Assembly (NCBI GenBank): GCA_028291345.1 | Contig: JAQGIF010000204.1 | Coordinates: 1 to 64,000 of the forward strand | Length of the DNA stretch: 64,000 bases | Reading direction: 5' to 3' | Source of the DNA: Rhodospirillales bacterium | Lineage (GTDB): Bacteria; Pseudomonadota; Alphaproteobacteria; BOG-932; Roseiterribacteraceae | Shown here: piece after piece, positions 34,346-45,678 of the stretch | How the letters are laid out: every line of letters starts with the position of its first letter | Numbering within the stretch: the stretch's first letter is position 1 | Notes under the pieces: generated by a model | The model's database searches: none | The model's input: only the letters and a program-made list of their open reading frames with translations | Told to the model about the DNA's origin: nothing | Made by a program: the position numbers and the translations under genes

Positions 34346-35043
34346 CGTTCCCCGACATTTTCGACCGGGTCGAAACCTGGGTGTTCGACCTGGACAATAC
34401 GCTGTACCCGGCGGCGTCGAAGGTATTCGACCAGATCAGCCGCCGGATGACCGGGTTCATCGCCGAGCATTTCGATATCGCCCCGGACGCGGCCATGGCG
34501 AAGCAGCGCGATTTCTTCATGCGCTATGGCACCACCTTGCGTGGCCTGATGAGCGAGCATGGCCTCAAGCCCGGCCCCTTCCTGGATTACGTGCATAAGA
34601 TCGATGTCGGGTCGGTGGCAGCCAATCCAGAACTGGCGCTCAAGCTGGGCCGTCTGCCGGGCCGTAAGCTAATCTTCACCAACGCCTCGCGCATCCATGC
34701 CGAACGGGTGATGGCGCGAATCGGTATCGACCATCATTTCGAAGAGATTTTCGATATTGCGGCCGCCGATTACATTCCTAAGCCCGACCGCACATCCTAC
34801 GCCATGATGCTGCGCCGCCACGGTGTGGCCCCTGATACGGCCTGCATGATCGAGGATATCGCCGCCAACCTGGAACCGGCCAAGGGGCTGGGCATGTCGA
34901 CCGTCTGGCTGAAGGGCGAGATCGCGTGGGCGCGGCCCAAGGGTGGGGGGATACCGCCCTATATCGATTTCGTCGCCGACGATCTGGGGTCGTGGCTGGA
35001 TGGGGTCATCGAGCGGCGCGAAAATGCCACTAATGCCAAGTGA
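34342..35043 (+). CDS. Pyrimidine 5'-nucleotidase, HAD superfamily
   Basis: 233 residues. [20 protein letters not shown] holds motif I (DxDxT). [20 protein letters not shown] is motif [16 protein letters not shown] motif III and [19 protein letters not shown] motif IV. The pattern with NTLYP matches Sdt1/Phm8-like pyrimidine 5'-nucleotidases common in alphaproteobacteria. It dephosphorylates small phosphates, probably UMP or CMP. Coupled to recR by ATGA overlap and followed directly by a terminator-like hairpin. Confidence 0.9.
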   Translation: MTFPDIFDRVETWVFDLDNTLYPAASKVFDQISRRMTGFIAEHFDIAPDAAMAKQRDFFMRYGTTLRGLMSEHGLKPGPFLDYVHKIDVGSVAANPELALKLGRLPGRKLIFTNASRIHAERVMARIGIDHHFEEIFDIAAADYIPKPDRTSYAMMLRRHGVAPDTACMIEDIAANLEPAKGLGMSTVWLKGEIAWARPKGGGIPPYIDFVADDLGSWLDGVIERRENATNAK

Positions 35044-35044
35044 A

Positions 35045-35080
35045 AAACCTAACCTCTTGGAGGTTCGGTTTTGGGGTTTT
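35045..35080 (+). terminator. Rho-independent terminator after the HAD gene
   Basis: Nested stem AAACC/GGTTT and ACCTC/GAGGT around a TTG loop (35045-35071) is followed by TGGGGTTTT. It begins two bases after the stop of the HAD phosphatase gene and would end the galE-amidotransferase-recR-HAD transcript. Confidence 0.55.
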
Positions 35081-35189
35081 CATCGGGCTGATCATATAGG
35101 TTCCGGCCTTCGCCGGCGCTGCCGGCGCTGCCTCTCGTAACGCCGTTTGTCCTGCGCGCTGGAAACGGTCATGCCCGTGTCCTGAAAGC

Positions 35190-35523
35190 GCCCCGTGCTG
35201 CAAGCCGTCGATATTTTCAAGCAGACACATCGCCGTCGATCTATCTGATCGTCGCCGCCAAGGACGCGATGTTGAAGCGTGCTAAAAGCATTTATGAGGG
35301 ATCGGCGGTCGCCAATATCCGCTATGTGCAGACCTCGGCGCCGATCTCCGCCGGCCCGTCCGGCGGTGGGCTGTTTGACGAGCGTGGCAATCTTCTCGGC
35401 ATCACCAGCTTCAAGATCGAAGACGCGGAGGGCCTCAACTTCGCCATCGCGCGCGAAGGTTACTGGAGCAAGGCGGCGGCGAAAAAGCGCTGGTCGCGGC
35501 GCAAGAATGATAAGAGGGAATAG
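35190..35523 (+). pseudogene. Trypsin-like serine protease with internal deletion
   Basis: The ATG at 35269 opens 84 residues containing YVQTSAPISAGPSGGGLFDE and GNLLGITSFKIEDAEGLNFA, the catalytic-serine region and last strands of a trypsin-like (DegP/S1) protease. Just upstream, the same frame without a start reads SPSIYLIVAAKDAMLKRAKS, the N-terminal part of such proteins, and another frame reads LQAVDIFKQT. The segment that should hold the catalytic His and Asp is missing between SIYEGSAVA and NIRYVQ. The copy is therefore a remnant with an internal deletion and a frameshift, not an active protease. The rest of the 35044-35613 gap holds only the terminator. Confidence 0.65.
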
Positions 35524-35613
35524 ATCGTCTGCGCGCTTCCACGTTGACAGGTCCTGGCGCGCCTCGCATGGTCCGCGCGCTCTAAATCGCTACACAATCA
35601 GCCGTGAGTTCCA

Positions 35614-36438
35614 ATGACGACGCCCGATTTTGCACAGATCATCGAAGATTCCTGGGAACAGCGGGAGCATCTTTCATCTAAGACCACTGGCCCGGCGCGC
35701 GTCGCCGTCGAGGCGGCGTTGGGCGGGCTCGATCGTGGCGAATACCGCATTGCCGAGAAACACGCCGAAGGCTGGGTCGTCAATCAATGGCTGAAAAAGG
35801 CGGTACTGCTGTCCTTCCGCCTCAACGATTCCGCGCCGATGGCCGGCGGCTACGACAAGGTTCCGCTGAAATGGGCCGGCTGGGATGCCGAACAGTTCGC
35901 CGCCGCCGGCTTCCGTGCCGTTCCGGGCGCTGTCGTGCGCCGCTCCGCCTATATCGCGCCGGGCGTCGTGCTGATGCCCAGCTTCGTCAATGTCGGTGCC
36001 TATGTCGGCAAGGGCACGATGATTGACACTTGGGCCACTGTCGGCTCCTGCGCTCAGATTGGTGCGAACTGCCATATCTCGGGCGGCGCCGGTATCGGCG
36101 GCGTGCTGGAGCCGTTGCAGGCCGAGCCGGTGATCATCGAGGACGATTGCTTCATCGGCGCCCGCTCGGAAGTCGCCGAGGGTGTGATCGTCGAGCAGGG
36201 ATCGGTCCTGTCGATGGGGGTGTTCCTCGGCAAATCGACCAAGATCGTGGATCGCGCGACCGGCGAAGTTATCTATGGCCGCGTGCCGGCTTATTCGGTG
36301 GTCGTGCCGGGCGCGCTGCCGGGCAAACCCCTGGCCGACGGCTCGGTGGGCCCGTCGCTCGCCTGCGCGGTGATCGTGAAGCGCGTGGATGTAAAGACTC
36401 GGGCGTCGACGTCCATCAACGCTTTGCTACGGGACTGA
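35614..36438 (+). CDS. dapD: 2,3,4,5-tetrahydropyridine-2,6-dicarboxylate N-succinyltransferase
   Basis: 274 residues, the normal length. The left-handed beta-helix hexapeptide region is clear ([60 protein letters not shown]). It transfers succinyl from succinyl-CoA to tetrahydrodipicolinate in lysine and meso-diaminopimelate synthesis. dapE follows after 16 bases, which is the expected pathway pair and confirms the call. It makes peptidoglycan precursors in the cytoplasm. Confidence 0.97.
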   Translation: MTTPDFAQIIEDSWEQREHLSSKTTGPARVAVEAALGGLDRGEYRIAEKHAEGWVVNQWLKKAVLLSFRLNDSAPMAGGYDKVPLKWAGWDAEQFAAAGFRAVPGAVVRRSAYIAPGVVLMPSFVNVGAYVGKGTMIDTWATVGSCAQIGANCHISGGAGIGGVLEPLQAEPVIIEDDCFIGARSEVAEGVIVEQGSVLSMGVFLGKSTKIVDRATGEVIYGRVPAYSVVVPGALPGKPLADGSVGPSLACAVIVKRVDVKTRASTSINALLRD

Positions 36439-36454
36439 CGGCTTAATTAGAGCC

Positions 36455-37603
36455 ATGACCATAGACCCAATCCAGCTCGCCCAATCGCTCATCCGCTGCC
36501 CCAGCGTCACTCCCGCTGACGCGGGCGCGATCGGCGTTATGGCCGACGCGCTGGAATCGCTGGGCTTCATCTGCCACCGGATGAGCTCGGATGAACGCGG
36601 CGGGCCCGCCATAGCCAATCTCTATGCAAGGCTTGGCGACGCAAAGCCGAATTTCGCCTTTGCGGGCCATACCGACGTCGTGCCAGTCGGCGATGCCGCC
36701 GCCTGGAGCGACGATCCCTTCTCTGGTCATGTCAAGGATGGCCGGCTTCACGGGCGCGGCGCGGCCGATATGAAGGGCGCATTGGCGGCCATGGTCGCGG
36801 CGATCTCGCGCTATCTGGACAAGAACGGCAAGCCGGCAGGCTCGATCAGCCTGCTGATCACCGGCGATGAGGAGGGCAAGAGCCTCAACGGCACGCGCTC
36901 GATCCTGGAGTGGATGGAGGCGCATAGCGAAACCGTCGATGCCTGCGTACTGGGTGAGCCGACCAATCCCGACCGGCTCGGCACCACGATCAAGGTCGGC
37001 CGGCGCGGCAGCATGACGGGTCGCTTGTCGGTGCGCGGCGTCCAAGGCCATATCGCCTATCCGCATCTGGCCGACAATCCCCTGCCTCGGCTGGTGCGGC
37101 TGCTGACCACGCTGGCTGAACTCAAGCTCGACAGCGGCACCGCGCATTTCGACCCGTCGAATCTGGAAATCGTGACCATCGACGTCGGCAACGGCGCTAC
37201 CAATGTCATCCCGGCCAAGGGCGAGGCGGTTTTCAATATTCGCTTCAACGACACCTACGACAGCCGGTCGCTTGAGAGCCTGATTCGCAAGGCCCTGGAC
37301 GCGGCCGGCGGCCGATACCAGCTCGACTTTGAAATCACCGGCGAAAGCTTCCTGACACCGCCCGGCTCGCTGGCGCAAATCGTAAAAGACGCGGTCGCCG
37401 CGGCTATTGGCCTCACCCCATCCTATTCCACCACCGGCGGCACCTCGGATGCTCGCTTCATCCACCATCATTGCCCGGTGGTCGAATTCGGCCTGGTCGG
37501 AGAGACGATGCATAAAGTGGACGAGAACGTCGCCGTCGCCGACGTCACGGCCCTGACTGAAATCTATCGCAGCGTGCTGGAACGGTATTTCGCGGCGAAA
37601 TAG
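36455..37603 (+). CDS. dapE: Succinyl-diaminopimelate desuccinylase
   Basis: 382 residues of the M20 peptidase fold. [16 protein letters not shown] carries the first zinc His/Asp, [19 protein letters not shown] the bridging Asp, and [16 protein letters not shown] the catalytic Glu pair. [20 protein letters not shown] is the second metal site. It hydrolyses N-succinyl-LL-diaminopimelate to succinate and LL-DAP. It follows dapD in the same direction with a 16-base gap, so they form an operon. It converges with the histidine kinase gene. Confidence 0.97.
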   Translation: MTIDPIQLAQSLIRCPSVTPADAGAIGVMADALESLGFICHRMSSDERGGPAIANLYARLGDAKPNFAFAGHTDVVPVGDAAAWSDDPFSGHVKDGRLHGRGAADMKGALAAMVAAISRYLDKNGKPAGSISLLITGDEEGKSLNGTRSILEWMEAHSETVDACVLGEPTNPDRLGTTIKVGRRGSMTGRLSVRGVQGHIAYPHLADNPLPRLVRLLTTLAELKLDSGTAHFDPSNLEIVTIDVGNGATNVIPAKGEAVFNIRFNDTYDSRSLESLIRKALDAAGGRYQLDFEITGESFLTPPGSLAQIVKDAVAAAIGLTPSYSTTGGTSDARFIHHHCPVVEFGLVGETMHKVDENVAVADVTALTEIYRSVLERYFAAK

Positions 37604-37609
37604 GGGTGC

Positions 37610-38821
37610 TCAGGCCGGCGCTGCTAGTGGGATATTCAGCATGAACTCTGTTCCCGGCGTGCGCCGCTCGATCCTCAAAGTCGCTTGAAGCTGCGTCAGG
37701 AATGCGGAAACGATCCGCATGCCTAAGCCGGTGCTTTTCTTGTAATCGAACCCTTCCGGCAGGCCGCGCCCTTCGTCGCGCACCGTGATGACAATGCCGT
37801 TATCGCCATCGCGGACCATTGTGATCCTGATGGGGCAGGGGGTCCCTGCCTGATAAGCGTGCTTCGCGGCATTGGTAATCAGCTCAGTCACAAGAAGTGA
37901 GATCGGGATAGCGCGGTCGGTTGCAATCTGGATACCTTTCGCGATCGCAACCTGAACGTCGCAGTGGGCGGCCGCATCGTCAAGGTCGCGGCAGACATCG
38001 GTCAGGTATTCGCCCATATCCAGGCTGCGGATTTGCCGCGTCCGGTACAGGCGCTGATGGGCGCGGGCGATGGCTGAGATGCGGGCCACTGCCTCCTGCA
38101 ATTGCTCACGCATGGCGGAATCGGCGGAGGCGGCCTGAAGGCTTAGCATACTCGACACAAGTTGCAGGCTGTTGGTAACGCGGTGATTGCCTTCCTGGAG
38201 CAAGACCTCCTGCCGCTCGAGCGCGGCTTTCAGGTCCCGCTCGAAACGTTGCCGTTCGATCGCCATTCCCAGAAGATTGGCCGCGCCCTGCAGGAAGGCG
38301 ATGTCATGCTCGGTGAATTCGCCTTCGGACCGGCTGTCGACTTCCAGCACGCCATAAGGCTGCCCGTCGCCTTGCAGGATGACGTTCATGGCCCGGTGGA
38401 TGCCATGTTCGAGCAAGAGTTCCGGTGTTCGGAACCGGTCTTCTTTTCCCAGATGGTTCGAAATCACCGGCTTGCCCGTACGCAACGCGAATCCGGCAGG
38501 CGATTCGAAATCGGCACCGACCGTCGCGGTGCCGACCACATCCGCACCCCAGCCGACGCCGGCCCGCACCAGCAAACGGTTTTGCTGCGGCAGATATTCC
38601 AGTGTCTTGCAGAAATCAGCCTGCAATCCCTCGGCGGTCAGGACGACGGTGTGTTCGATCAGCTCTGCAAAGGGCGTGCCCTGGAGGGCAAGCACCCCCA
38701 GTTCCGCCAGTATTTCCTGTTGCCGCAGGCGCAACTGCAAGGCGCGGGCGGTCATCTCGGCGGAGTCGTCGCCGCAGGGCTGAGATTCCACAATTGCGCC
38801 GGAAAGGGACGTGCAGGTCAT
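37610..38821 (-). CDS. GAF-domain sensor histidine kinase, HisKA_2 family
   Basis: 403 residues without membrane segments. Residues 40-190 are a GAF domain (LADFCKTLEYL-like through NVILQGDGQPYGVLEVDS). The dimerisation box EGNHRVTNSLQLVSSMLSLQ has the phospho-His of HisKA_2/HWE-type kinases. The ATPase domain carries LLVTELITNAAKHA (N box) and VRDEGRGLPEGFDYKKSTGL then GMRIVSAFLTQL (G boxes). Such cytosolic kinases in alphaproteobacteria often feed the general stress response through PhyR; no phyR or ecfG is in the window. The ATG at 38758 is an alternative start. The signal is unknown. Confidence 0.88.
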   Translation of the reverse strand: MTCTSLSGAIVESQPCGDDSAEMTARALQLRLRQQEILAELGVLALQGTPFAELIEHTVVLTAEGLQADFCKTLEYLPQQNRLLVRAGVGWGADVVGTATVGADFESPAGFALRTGKPVISNHLGKEDRFRTPELLLEHGIHRAMNVILQGDGQPYGVLEVDSRSEGEFTEHDIAFLQGAANLLGMAIERQRFERDLKAALERQEVLLQEGNHRVTNSLQLVSSMLSLQAASADSAMREQLQEAVARISAIARAHQRLYRTRQIRSLDMGEYLTDVCRDLDDAAAHCDVQVAIAKGIQIATDRAIPISLLVTELITNAAKHAYQAGTPCPIRITMVRDGDNGIVITVRDEGRGLPEGFDYKKSTGLGMRIVSAFLTQLQATLRIERRTPGTEFMLNIPLAAPA

Positions 38822-38902
38822 ATGGTAAGACTACATGGATCGGGGCCTGTCATCCAGCGGCGGCTGCGCAAGGTCCCAGCCCTTCTAAAGGTCCCTAATA
38901 TT

Positions 38903-39610
38903 CTAAATGTCCAAGGTGCCGGTGGCGCTCGCAATGTCCATGACGACGAAAACAAAACCGTCCAGCAGGGCGTGGGCGGTAATATTGGTCCACAGATTTC
39001 GCCGCCAGAGATAGATCACGGTCAGCCACAATCCGCTCATGCCGGCGACCAGCGCATGGCCCACGCCCCAGAATGGCGCATGCACGGCACCGAACACGAC
39101 GATCGGGATGATCGCCCCCAGCCATCGGCTGCGCGTCAACTCCGTCATGCGTTCGATGGCATAGCCGCGAAACAGGGTTTCCTCGGTGAAGCCAGCGCTT
39201 AGCGCCACGATAAGCTGCAGCCAAATCGGCATGCCCATTACCAAAGCGGCCTGACTCTCGTCCTGGATCGGAAGTCCTATCATCTGGACAATCGCGCCGG
39301 CGGCCATCGCCAGCACGACCAGCGCGGTGGTCATCCTAGCGCCGGCGCGGATGGCGGACCAGCTCGGCCGGCCCAGCCCGATCGACAGCAGGGAGCGTCT
39401 TTCCCAAAAGACCACTATGCCCAGTAGCGCGAGGGTCAGCGCCCAGATCACAACCTCGTTGATTATGACAGAGAGAGTCGCGTCGGTTGCCGCCGGCAAT
39501 TCGCCGGGGCCGCCCGCGGACAGGATTGCCGGAACGACGAGCGCAAGGATCAATCCCGCGATGGAGGCGAGCCGCCGTGGCGGACGCCCCGGCGAGGGAA
39601 TACTGGTCAC
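38903..39610 (-). CDS. CPBP family intramembrane glutamic endopeptidase
   Basis: 235 residues with about six to seven hydrophobic helices (LAGLILALVVPAIL-like through LWLTVIYLWRRN). AGFTEETLFRGYAIERM contains the EExxxR active-site motif and VVFGAVHAPFWGVGHALVAG the second histidine motif of the Abi/CPBP (Rce1-like) proteases. Bacterial roles range from bacteriocin immunity to prenylated-protein-like processing; this one has no informative neighbours. It starts with GTG 39610 inside the carA stop (GTGA), so it is translated downstream of carA, perhaps only by convenience of position. Confidence 0.88.
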   Translation of the reverse strand: MTSIPSPGRPPRRLASIAGLILALVVPAILSAGGPGELPAATDATLSVIINEVVIWALTLALLGIVVFWERRSLLSIGLGRPSWSAIRAGARMTTALVVLAMAAGAIVQMIGLPIQDESQAALVMGMPIWLQLIVALSAGFTEETLFRGYAIERMTELTRSRWLGAIIPIVVFGAVHAPFWGVGHALVAGMSGLWLTVIYLWRRNLWTNITAHALLDGFVFVVMDIASATGTLDI

Positions 39611-40764
39611 CTCTTGTCCATCATCCCGACGAAGCGATCGAACAGATGGTGCGAATCCTTCGGCCCGGGCGACGCTTCGGGGTGATACTGCACGGCAAAG
39701 ACCGGCCTGTCCGTCATGCGGAAGCCCTCATTGCTGCCGTCGAACAGCGACACATGAGTCGCCTCGCAATTGGCCGGCAGGCTCTCGGTCACCACCATGA
39801 AGCCATGGTTCTGGCTGGTGATCTCCACCTTGCCCGTCGCCAGCTCCTTCACCGGATGATTCGCGCCGCGATGGCCGTGATGCATCTTCTCGGTCCGGCC
39901 GCCCACCGCCAGTGACAGCAGCTGATGTCCGAGGCAAATACCGAAGATCGGCTTCCCGGTCTCGATCAGTTCGCGGATCACCGGCACGGCATATACGCCG
40001 GTCGCCGCCGGGTCGCCCGGACCGTTCGACAAGAAAATCCCGTCCGGCTGATGGCGCAGAACATCCTCCGCCGTAGCATCGGCCGGTACGACCGTCACCT
40101 TGCAGCCGGCCGATGCCAGCGCCCGTAGGATGTTATTCTTGGCGCCGTAATCGATCGCAACGACATGATGGTGCGGCAACTCTTGCACCCCATGGCCGCC
40201 ATCCAGCGTCCAGAGCGTCTCGTTCCATGTGCGGGTCTGTCTGCCGGTCACCTGAATTGCCAGATCCATCCCGTCCAGGCCCGGCCAGCCGGCCGCCTCG
40301 GCCTTCAGCTTGGCAATATCGAGATGGCTGTCCGGCACATGGGAGATCGCAGCATTCGCCGCGCCTAGGTCGCGCAGCCGACGGGTCAGAGCGCGCGTGT
40401 CGATGCCGGAGATGCCGACCAGATTGTTGCGCTTCAGCCAGTCGTTGAAGCCCTGGGTGGCCCGCCAGTTCTGCGGCTCGGTGATCGACGCCGCCAAAAC
40501 CAGGCCGCGCGCGACCGGGGTCAGCGTCTCGGTATCTTCGGGGTTGGCGCCCACATTGCCGATATGGGGGAAGGTGAAGGTGATGATCTGTCCGGCATAG
40601 GACGGGTCGCTCAGGATTTCCTGATAGCCGGTCATCGCAGTGTTGAAGCACAGCTCGCCCAGCGCGCTGCCGCTGGCGCCCACGCCATGGCCCCAAAATA
40701 CCGAACCGTCGGCAAGGACCAGCGCGGCATTCGCGCCTGGCGGCGGTTTCGGCACGTCGCTCAT
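39607..40764 (-). CDS. carA: Carbamoyl-phosphate synthase small subunit
   Basis: 385 residues. The N-terminal CPSase_sm domain has GSVFWGHGVGASGSALGELC and FNTAMTGYQEILSDPSYAGQ; the C-terminal class I amidotransferase has PIFGICLGHQLLSLAVGG (Cys nucleophile) and FAVQYHPEASPGPKDSHHL (His-Glu). It supplies ammonia from glutamine for carbamoyl phosphate, the precursor of arginine and pyrimidines. carB is not adjacent on this side. A candidate promoter (40798-40826) lies just upstream and is divergent from the yqeY-type gene. GTG 40767 directly before the ATG is an alternative start. Confidence 0.97.
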   Translation of the reverse strand: MSDVPKPPPGANAALVLADGSVFWGHGVGASGSALGELCFNTAMTGYQEILSDPSYAGQIITFTFPHIGNVGANPEDTETLTPVARGLVLAASITEPQNWRATQGFNDWLKRNNLVGISGIDTRALTRRLRDLGAANAAISHVPDSHLDIAKLKAEAAGWPGLDGMDLAIQVTGRQTRTWNETLWTLDGGHGVQELPHHHVVAIDYGAKNNILRALASAGCKVTVVPADATAEDVLRHQPDGIFLSNGPGDPAATGVYAVPVIRELIETGKPIFGICLGHQLLSLAVGGRTEKMHHGHRGANHPVKELATGKVEITSQNHGFMVVTESLPANCEATHVSLFDGSNEGFRMTDRPVFAVQYHPEASPGPKDSHHLFDRFVGMMDKR

Positions 40765-40797
40765 CACACATCTCTGGGAAACGGGGTAGATGATTAG

Positions 40798-40826
40798 AAA
40801 TAAAGAAGCCTGCGGCTTGCCGTCAA
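40798..40826 (-). promoter_or_regulatory. Candidate carA promoter
   Basis: On the minus strand TTGACG, a 17-base spacer and TTATTT lie about 35 bases upstream of the carA start, in the divergent gap with the yqeY-type gene. Good -35 and spacing, moderate -10. Confidence 0.45.
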
Positions 40827-40880
40827 GGAGGGGTGGCAGCTATTATGATCGACACTCTATAATCAGACGGATCAGAGCAA

Positions 40881-41339
40881 ATGCTTCGCGAGCAAATCAC
40901 CGAAGCCATGAAGGACGCGATGCGTGCCCGCGAGCCGGAAACTCTTTCGACCGTGCGCATGATCCTGGCCGGCATCAAGGACAAGGACATCGCCGCCCGC
41001 CCATCGGGCAACGCAAGCGGCATCGGCGATCCCGAGATCCTGTTGCTACTGCAAACGATGGTCAAGCAGCGCCGCGAATCGGTGGCGCTCTATCGCCAGG
41101 GCAATCGCGCGGATCTGGTCGCCAAGGAAGAAAGCGAGATCGCCGTCATCGAGCGCTTCCTGCCTAGGCAAATGGACTCTGCGGAAACCGACGCTGCCAT
41201 CACCGCCGTCATCGCCGAGTCGGGCGCCGCCTCGATCAAGGATATGGGCAAGGTGATGGCGGCGCTGAAGGCCAGATATTCAGGCCAAATGGATTTCAGT
41301 ACGGTCGGCCCCGCCGTCAAGGCAAAGCTGGGGGGATAG
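40881..41339 (+). CDS. GatB/YqeY domain-containing protein
   Basis: 152 residues, all helical: MLREQITEAMKDAMRAREPE, TVRMILAGIKDKDI, then LLQTMVKQRRESVALYRQGN and EIAVIERFLPRQMD. This is the YqeY family, related to the tail domain of the tRNA-dependent amidotransferase GatB but found alone. Function unproven; tRNA or RNA binding is presumed. It lies three bases before dnaG in the common alphaproteobacterial order carA, yqeY, dnaG, rpoD. Confidence 0.92.
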   Translation: MLREQITEAMKDAMRAREPETLSTVRMILAGIKDKDIAARPSGNASGIGDPEILLLLQTMVKQRRESVALYRQGNRADLVAKEESEIAVIERFLPRQMDSAETDAAITAVIAESGAASIKDMGKVMAALKARYSGQMDFSTVGPAVKAKLGG

Positions 41340-41342
41340 AAT

Positions 41343-43307
41343 TTGACGATCCCGCCAGCCTTCCTTGACGAGCTTCGGGCGCGGGTTCCGCTGTCGGACA
41401 TTGTCGGGCGGCGGATCGCGCTTCAACGCGCGGGCCGTGAATATAAGGCGCCGTGTCCGTTCCACGCGGAAAAGACGCCGTCCTTCTATATCAACGACCA
41501 GAAATCCTTCTTCCACTGCTTCGGCTGCGGCGCGCATGGCGACGCGCTCGGCTTTCTCATGCGCCATGACGGGCTCGCCTTCCCCGAGGCGGTCGAGCAG
41601 CTCGCCGGCCTCGCCGGCATGGAAATGCCGAAGTCCGAACCGGCGGAGGCGCAGAAGTACGACCGGCTGAAGCGACTGGCCGACGCGCTGGAGGCGGCAT
41701 GCAAATATTTCGAGGCCCAATTGCGCGCCCCCGCCGGCCGCAATGCCCTAACCTACCTGATCCGTCGTGGGCTTGACGACCAGACGATCGCCGAATTCCG
41801 GCTGGGATATGCCCCGCCTGCATCCGACGCTCTACGCGCCGCGCTGGTAGGGCAGGGGCATGACGAGGCGGTGCTTGAGGAGGTTGGGCTCATCCGCCGG
41901 CCGGATGATGGGCGTTCGCCCTATGGCTTCTTCCGCAACCGCGCGATCTTCCCGGTTGCCGACAAGCGCGGTCGCATCATCGCCTTTGGCGGCCGAATCT
42001 TGGAGGGTGAGGGGCCGAAGTACGTCAACTCGCCCGAACATGCGCTGTTCCACAAGGGCGCCGTCCTTTACGGCCTCGCCCGCGCCCGCACCGCCATCGC
42101 CAAGGGCGAGCCGCCGGTCGTGGTCGAGGGTTATATGGATGTAATCGCGCTTCAGGCCGCGGGCATCGGCGGCGCGGTCGCACCGCTCGGCACTGCCCTG
42201 GCCGAGGGGCAACTGGCCGAGCTCTGGAAAGCGCAGGATCCCAAGATCCAGCGTGACTATCCGCCGATTCTCTGCTTCGACGGCGATGGCGCCGGCCGCC
42301 GCGCGGCGGTGCGGGCGGTCGAGCGCATCCTGCCGGTGCTGGGTCCCGCCCGCTCGGTATCCGTTGCCTTCCTGCCACAGGGTGAGGATCCCGACAGCCT
42401 GGTGCGCAATGGCGGTGCGGCGGCGGTTCGTCAAATCCTGGACGACGCCCTGCCGCTGATCGACGCCATCTGGCAGTTCGGGACCGTGGACCGGGCGCTG
42501 ACCACGCCGGAACAGCGCGCCGGTCTGTGGGCCGAGCTTGAGGGCCAGGTCCGCGCCATCACCGACAAGCAGGTTCAGACGCTTTATCGGGCTGAACTCA
42601 AGCAGCGCTTCGATGCAATGTTCATCCAGGCGCGGACTTTCGGGAACAACTGGGAGGGCGGGAAAAAGCGAGAGGGGAGGAAATGGGACGGCAAAAAATC
42701 CTTCGCTCCTGGCCCGCGCCCCGCCGCTGTGCGTTCCAGTGCGGTGGTCGAGGCGCGCATCATGCTGGCGATGATGATCAATCATCCGTTCCTGTTCGAG
42801 GAGCTAAGCGAAACCTTCGCTGAACTCGCTTTACCTGTTGCATGGGAGCCACTACGGCAGGCGCTTTTCGCCCAACTGGCCGACCAGCCACTTGACGCTG
42901 AGGCGCTGTGTGTCCACTTGAGAGCATCCGGGCATGCGTCCGTTTTGGATGACGTGCTGGGACCCGCGACGACGGAGCGCGCCAGGTTCGTGAAAGCGGG
43001 AACGCCGAAGGATCAGGTTCGGGCCGGTTGGTTCGACATATCGAGCAGATCGCACAGCCGCAGCCTCGATCGGGAGCTGGCAATCGCCCGCTCCAACCCG
43101 AGTCGTGTGGAAGACCAGGCGCTGGAGCGAATCAGCAAGCTGGGGGAGCGCAAGTATTACGGCAACGAGGCCGCGGAGAACCAGGACGGTTCGCCGGTGT
43201 TTATCGACCATGAAGCCGTCGTCGCGCGCAAGATCGCCTCTGCGTTGAACGCGCCGTCGAAGGACGTGCGCCGCGACGATGGGACAAGTGGCGAGAGCGA
43301 CCCTTAG
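41343..43307 (+). CDS. dnaG: DNA primase
   Basis: 654 residues from TTG 41343, with GGGGGG upstream; the next ATG would remove the zinc domain. CPFHAEKTPSFYIN and FFHCFGCGAHGDALGFLM form the CHC2 zinc-binding domain. NRAIFPVADKRGRIIAFGGR opens the polymerase core, VVEGYMDVIALQAAGIGGAV and CFDGDGAGRRAAVRAVERIL are the Toprim metal sites. It makes RNA primers at the replication fork. The C-terminal part interacts with DnaB in other bacteria and here is less conserved. It sits immediately before rpoD. Confidence 0.97.
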   Translation: MTIPPAFLDELRARVPLSDIVGRRIALQRAGREYKAPCPFHAEKTPSFYINDQKSFFHCFGCGAHGDALGFLMRHDGLAFPEAVEQLAGLAGMEMPKSEPAEAQKYDRLKRLADALEAACKYFEAQLRAPAGRNALTYLIRRGLDDQTIAEFRLGYAPPASDALRAALVGQGHDEAVLEEVGLIRRPDDGRSPYGFFRNRAIFPVADKRGRIIAFGGRILEGEGPKYVNSPEHALFHKGAVLYGLARARTAIAKGEPPVVVEGYMDVIALQAAGIGGAVAPLGTALAEGQLAELWKAQDPKIQRDYPPILCFDGDGAGRRAAVRAVERILPVLGPARSVSVAFLPQGEDPDSLVRNGGAAAVRQILDDALPLIDAIWQFGTVDRALTTPEQRAGLWAELEGQVRAITDKQVQTLYRAELKQRFDAMFIQARTFGNNWEGGKKREGRKWDGKKSFAPGPRPAAVRSSAVVEARIMLAMMINHPFLFEELSETFAELALPVAWEPLRQALFAQLADQPLDAEALCVHLRASGHASVLDDVLGPATTERARFVKAGTPKDQVRAGWFDISSRSHSRSLDRELAIARSNPSRVEDQALERISKLGERKYYGNEAAENQDGSPVFIDHEAVVARKIASALNAPSKDVRRDDGTSGESDP

Positions 43308-43312
43308 GGTCG
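43298..43312. terminator. Short palindrome across the dnaG stop
   Basis: CGACCC-TTA-GGGTCG spans the dnaG stop codon (TAG in loop and stem). No T-run follows, so termination is doubtful; it may be an mRNA processing or attenuation site between dnaG and rpoD. Confidence 0.25.
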
Positions 43313-43328
43313 AATGAGTTTGGAAATA

Positions 43329-43356
43329 TTGACCTTTACCGCCGAGTCGCTATCAA
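43329..43356 (+). promoter_or_regulatory. Candidate rpoD promoter
   Basis: TTGACC, a 16-base spacer and TATCAA lie between dnaG and rpoD, about 50 bases before the rpoD start. This would give rpoD its own transcript in addition to read-through from dnaG. Confidence 0.4.
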
Positions 43357-43403
43357 GCACTGGGCGGTCGTGGGATTGAAGACTTCGAAGGGCATCGGAA
43401 CGC

Positions 43404-45359
<1,956 letters not shown>

Positions 45360-45369
45360 GGTCAGACGT

Positions 45370-45430
45370 AGGGTGGGTTAGCGAAGGCGTAACCCACCAA
45401 CTGCGCCTGTCTCGAAGCATAACCCACCCT
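45370..45430. repeat. Inverted repeat, GGGTGGGTTAGCG family, copy 2
   Basis: GGGTGGGTTAGCGAAGGCGT and AACCCACC form a hairpin directly after rpoD, and a second AACCCACCCT arm follows at 45421. It belongs to the same family as the copies at 30991 and 48854 and probably ends the rpoD transcript. Confidence 0.75.
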
Positions 45431-45490
45431 TCCCAAAACATCTTGGGCATTTGGTCCCAGCCCAATCATCCGCTACAACCACCGCCGGCG

Positions 45491-45567
45491 GGGAGCGTAG
45501 CTCAATTGGTTAGAGCCGGCCGCTCATAACGGTCTGGTTGCAGGTTCAAGTCCTGCCGCTCCCACCA
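45491..45567 (+). tRNA. tRNA with CAU anticodon (Ile2 or elongator Met)
   Basis: A complete 77-base cloverleaf including encoded CCA: acceptor stem GGGAGCG/CGCTCCC, D-arm GCTCAATTGGTTAGAGC, anticodon arm GGCCG-CTCATAA-CGGTC, T-arm GCAGG-TTCAAGT-CCTGC. The anticodon is CAU. It is not the initiator, which would have a mismatched first base pair. The T-loop UUCAAGU resembles tRNA-Ile2 whose C34 becomes lysidine, while Met elongators more often have UUCGAAU, but this does not decide the identity. Confidence 0.95.
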
Positions 45568-45678
45568 GCCTTCGCGCTGCCCGCTACGGCTCGGCACGCC
45601 AAATCTAACCACGCGCGAGGCTGCCGCAGCGTAGCCCACCGAGCGAAGCCGGGACTCCTCGGCGCTTACTGGGAAGCA

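Noticed and set aside
45491-45567. Initiator tRNA
   Set aside because: The first acceptor base pair is G-C and matched; initiators have a mismatch there, so the CAU tRNA is Ile2 or elongator Met.
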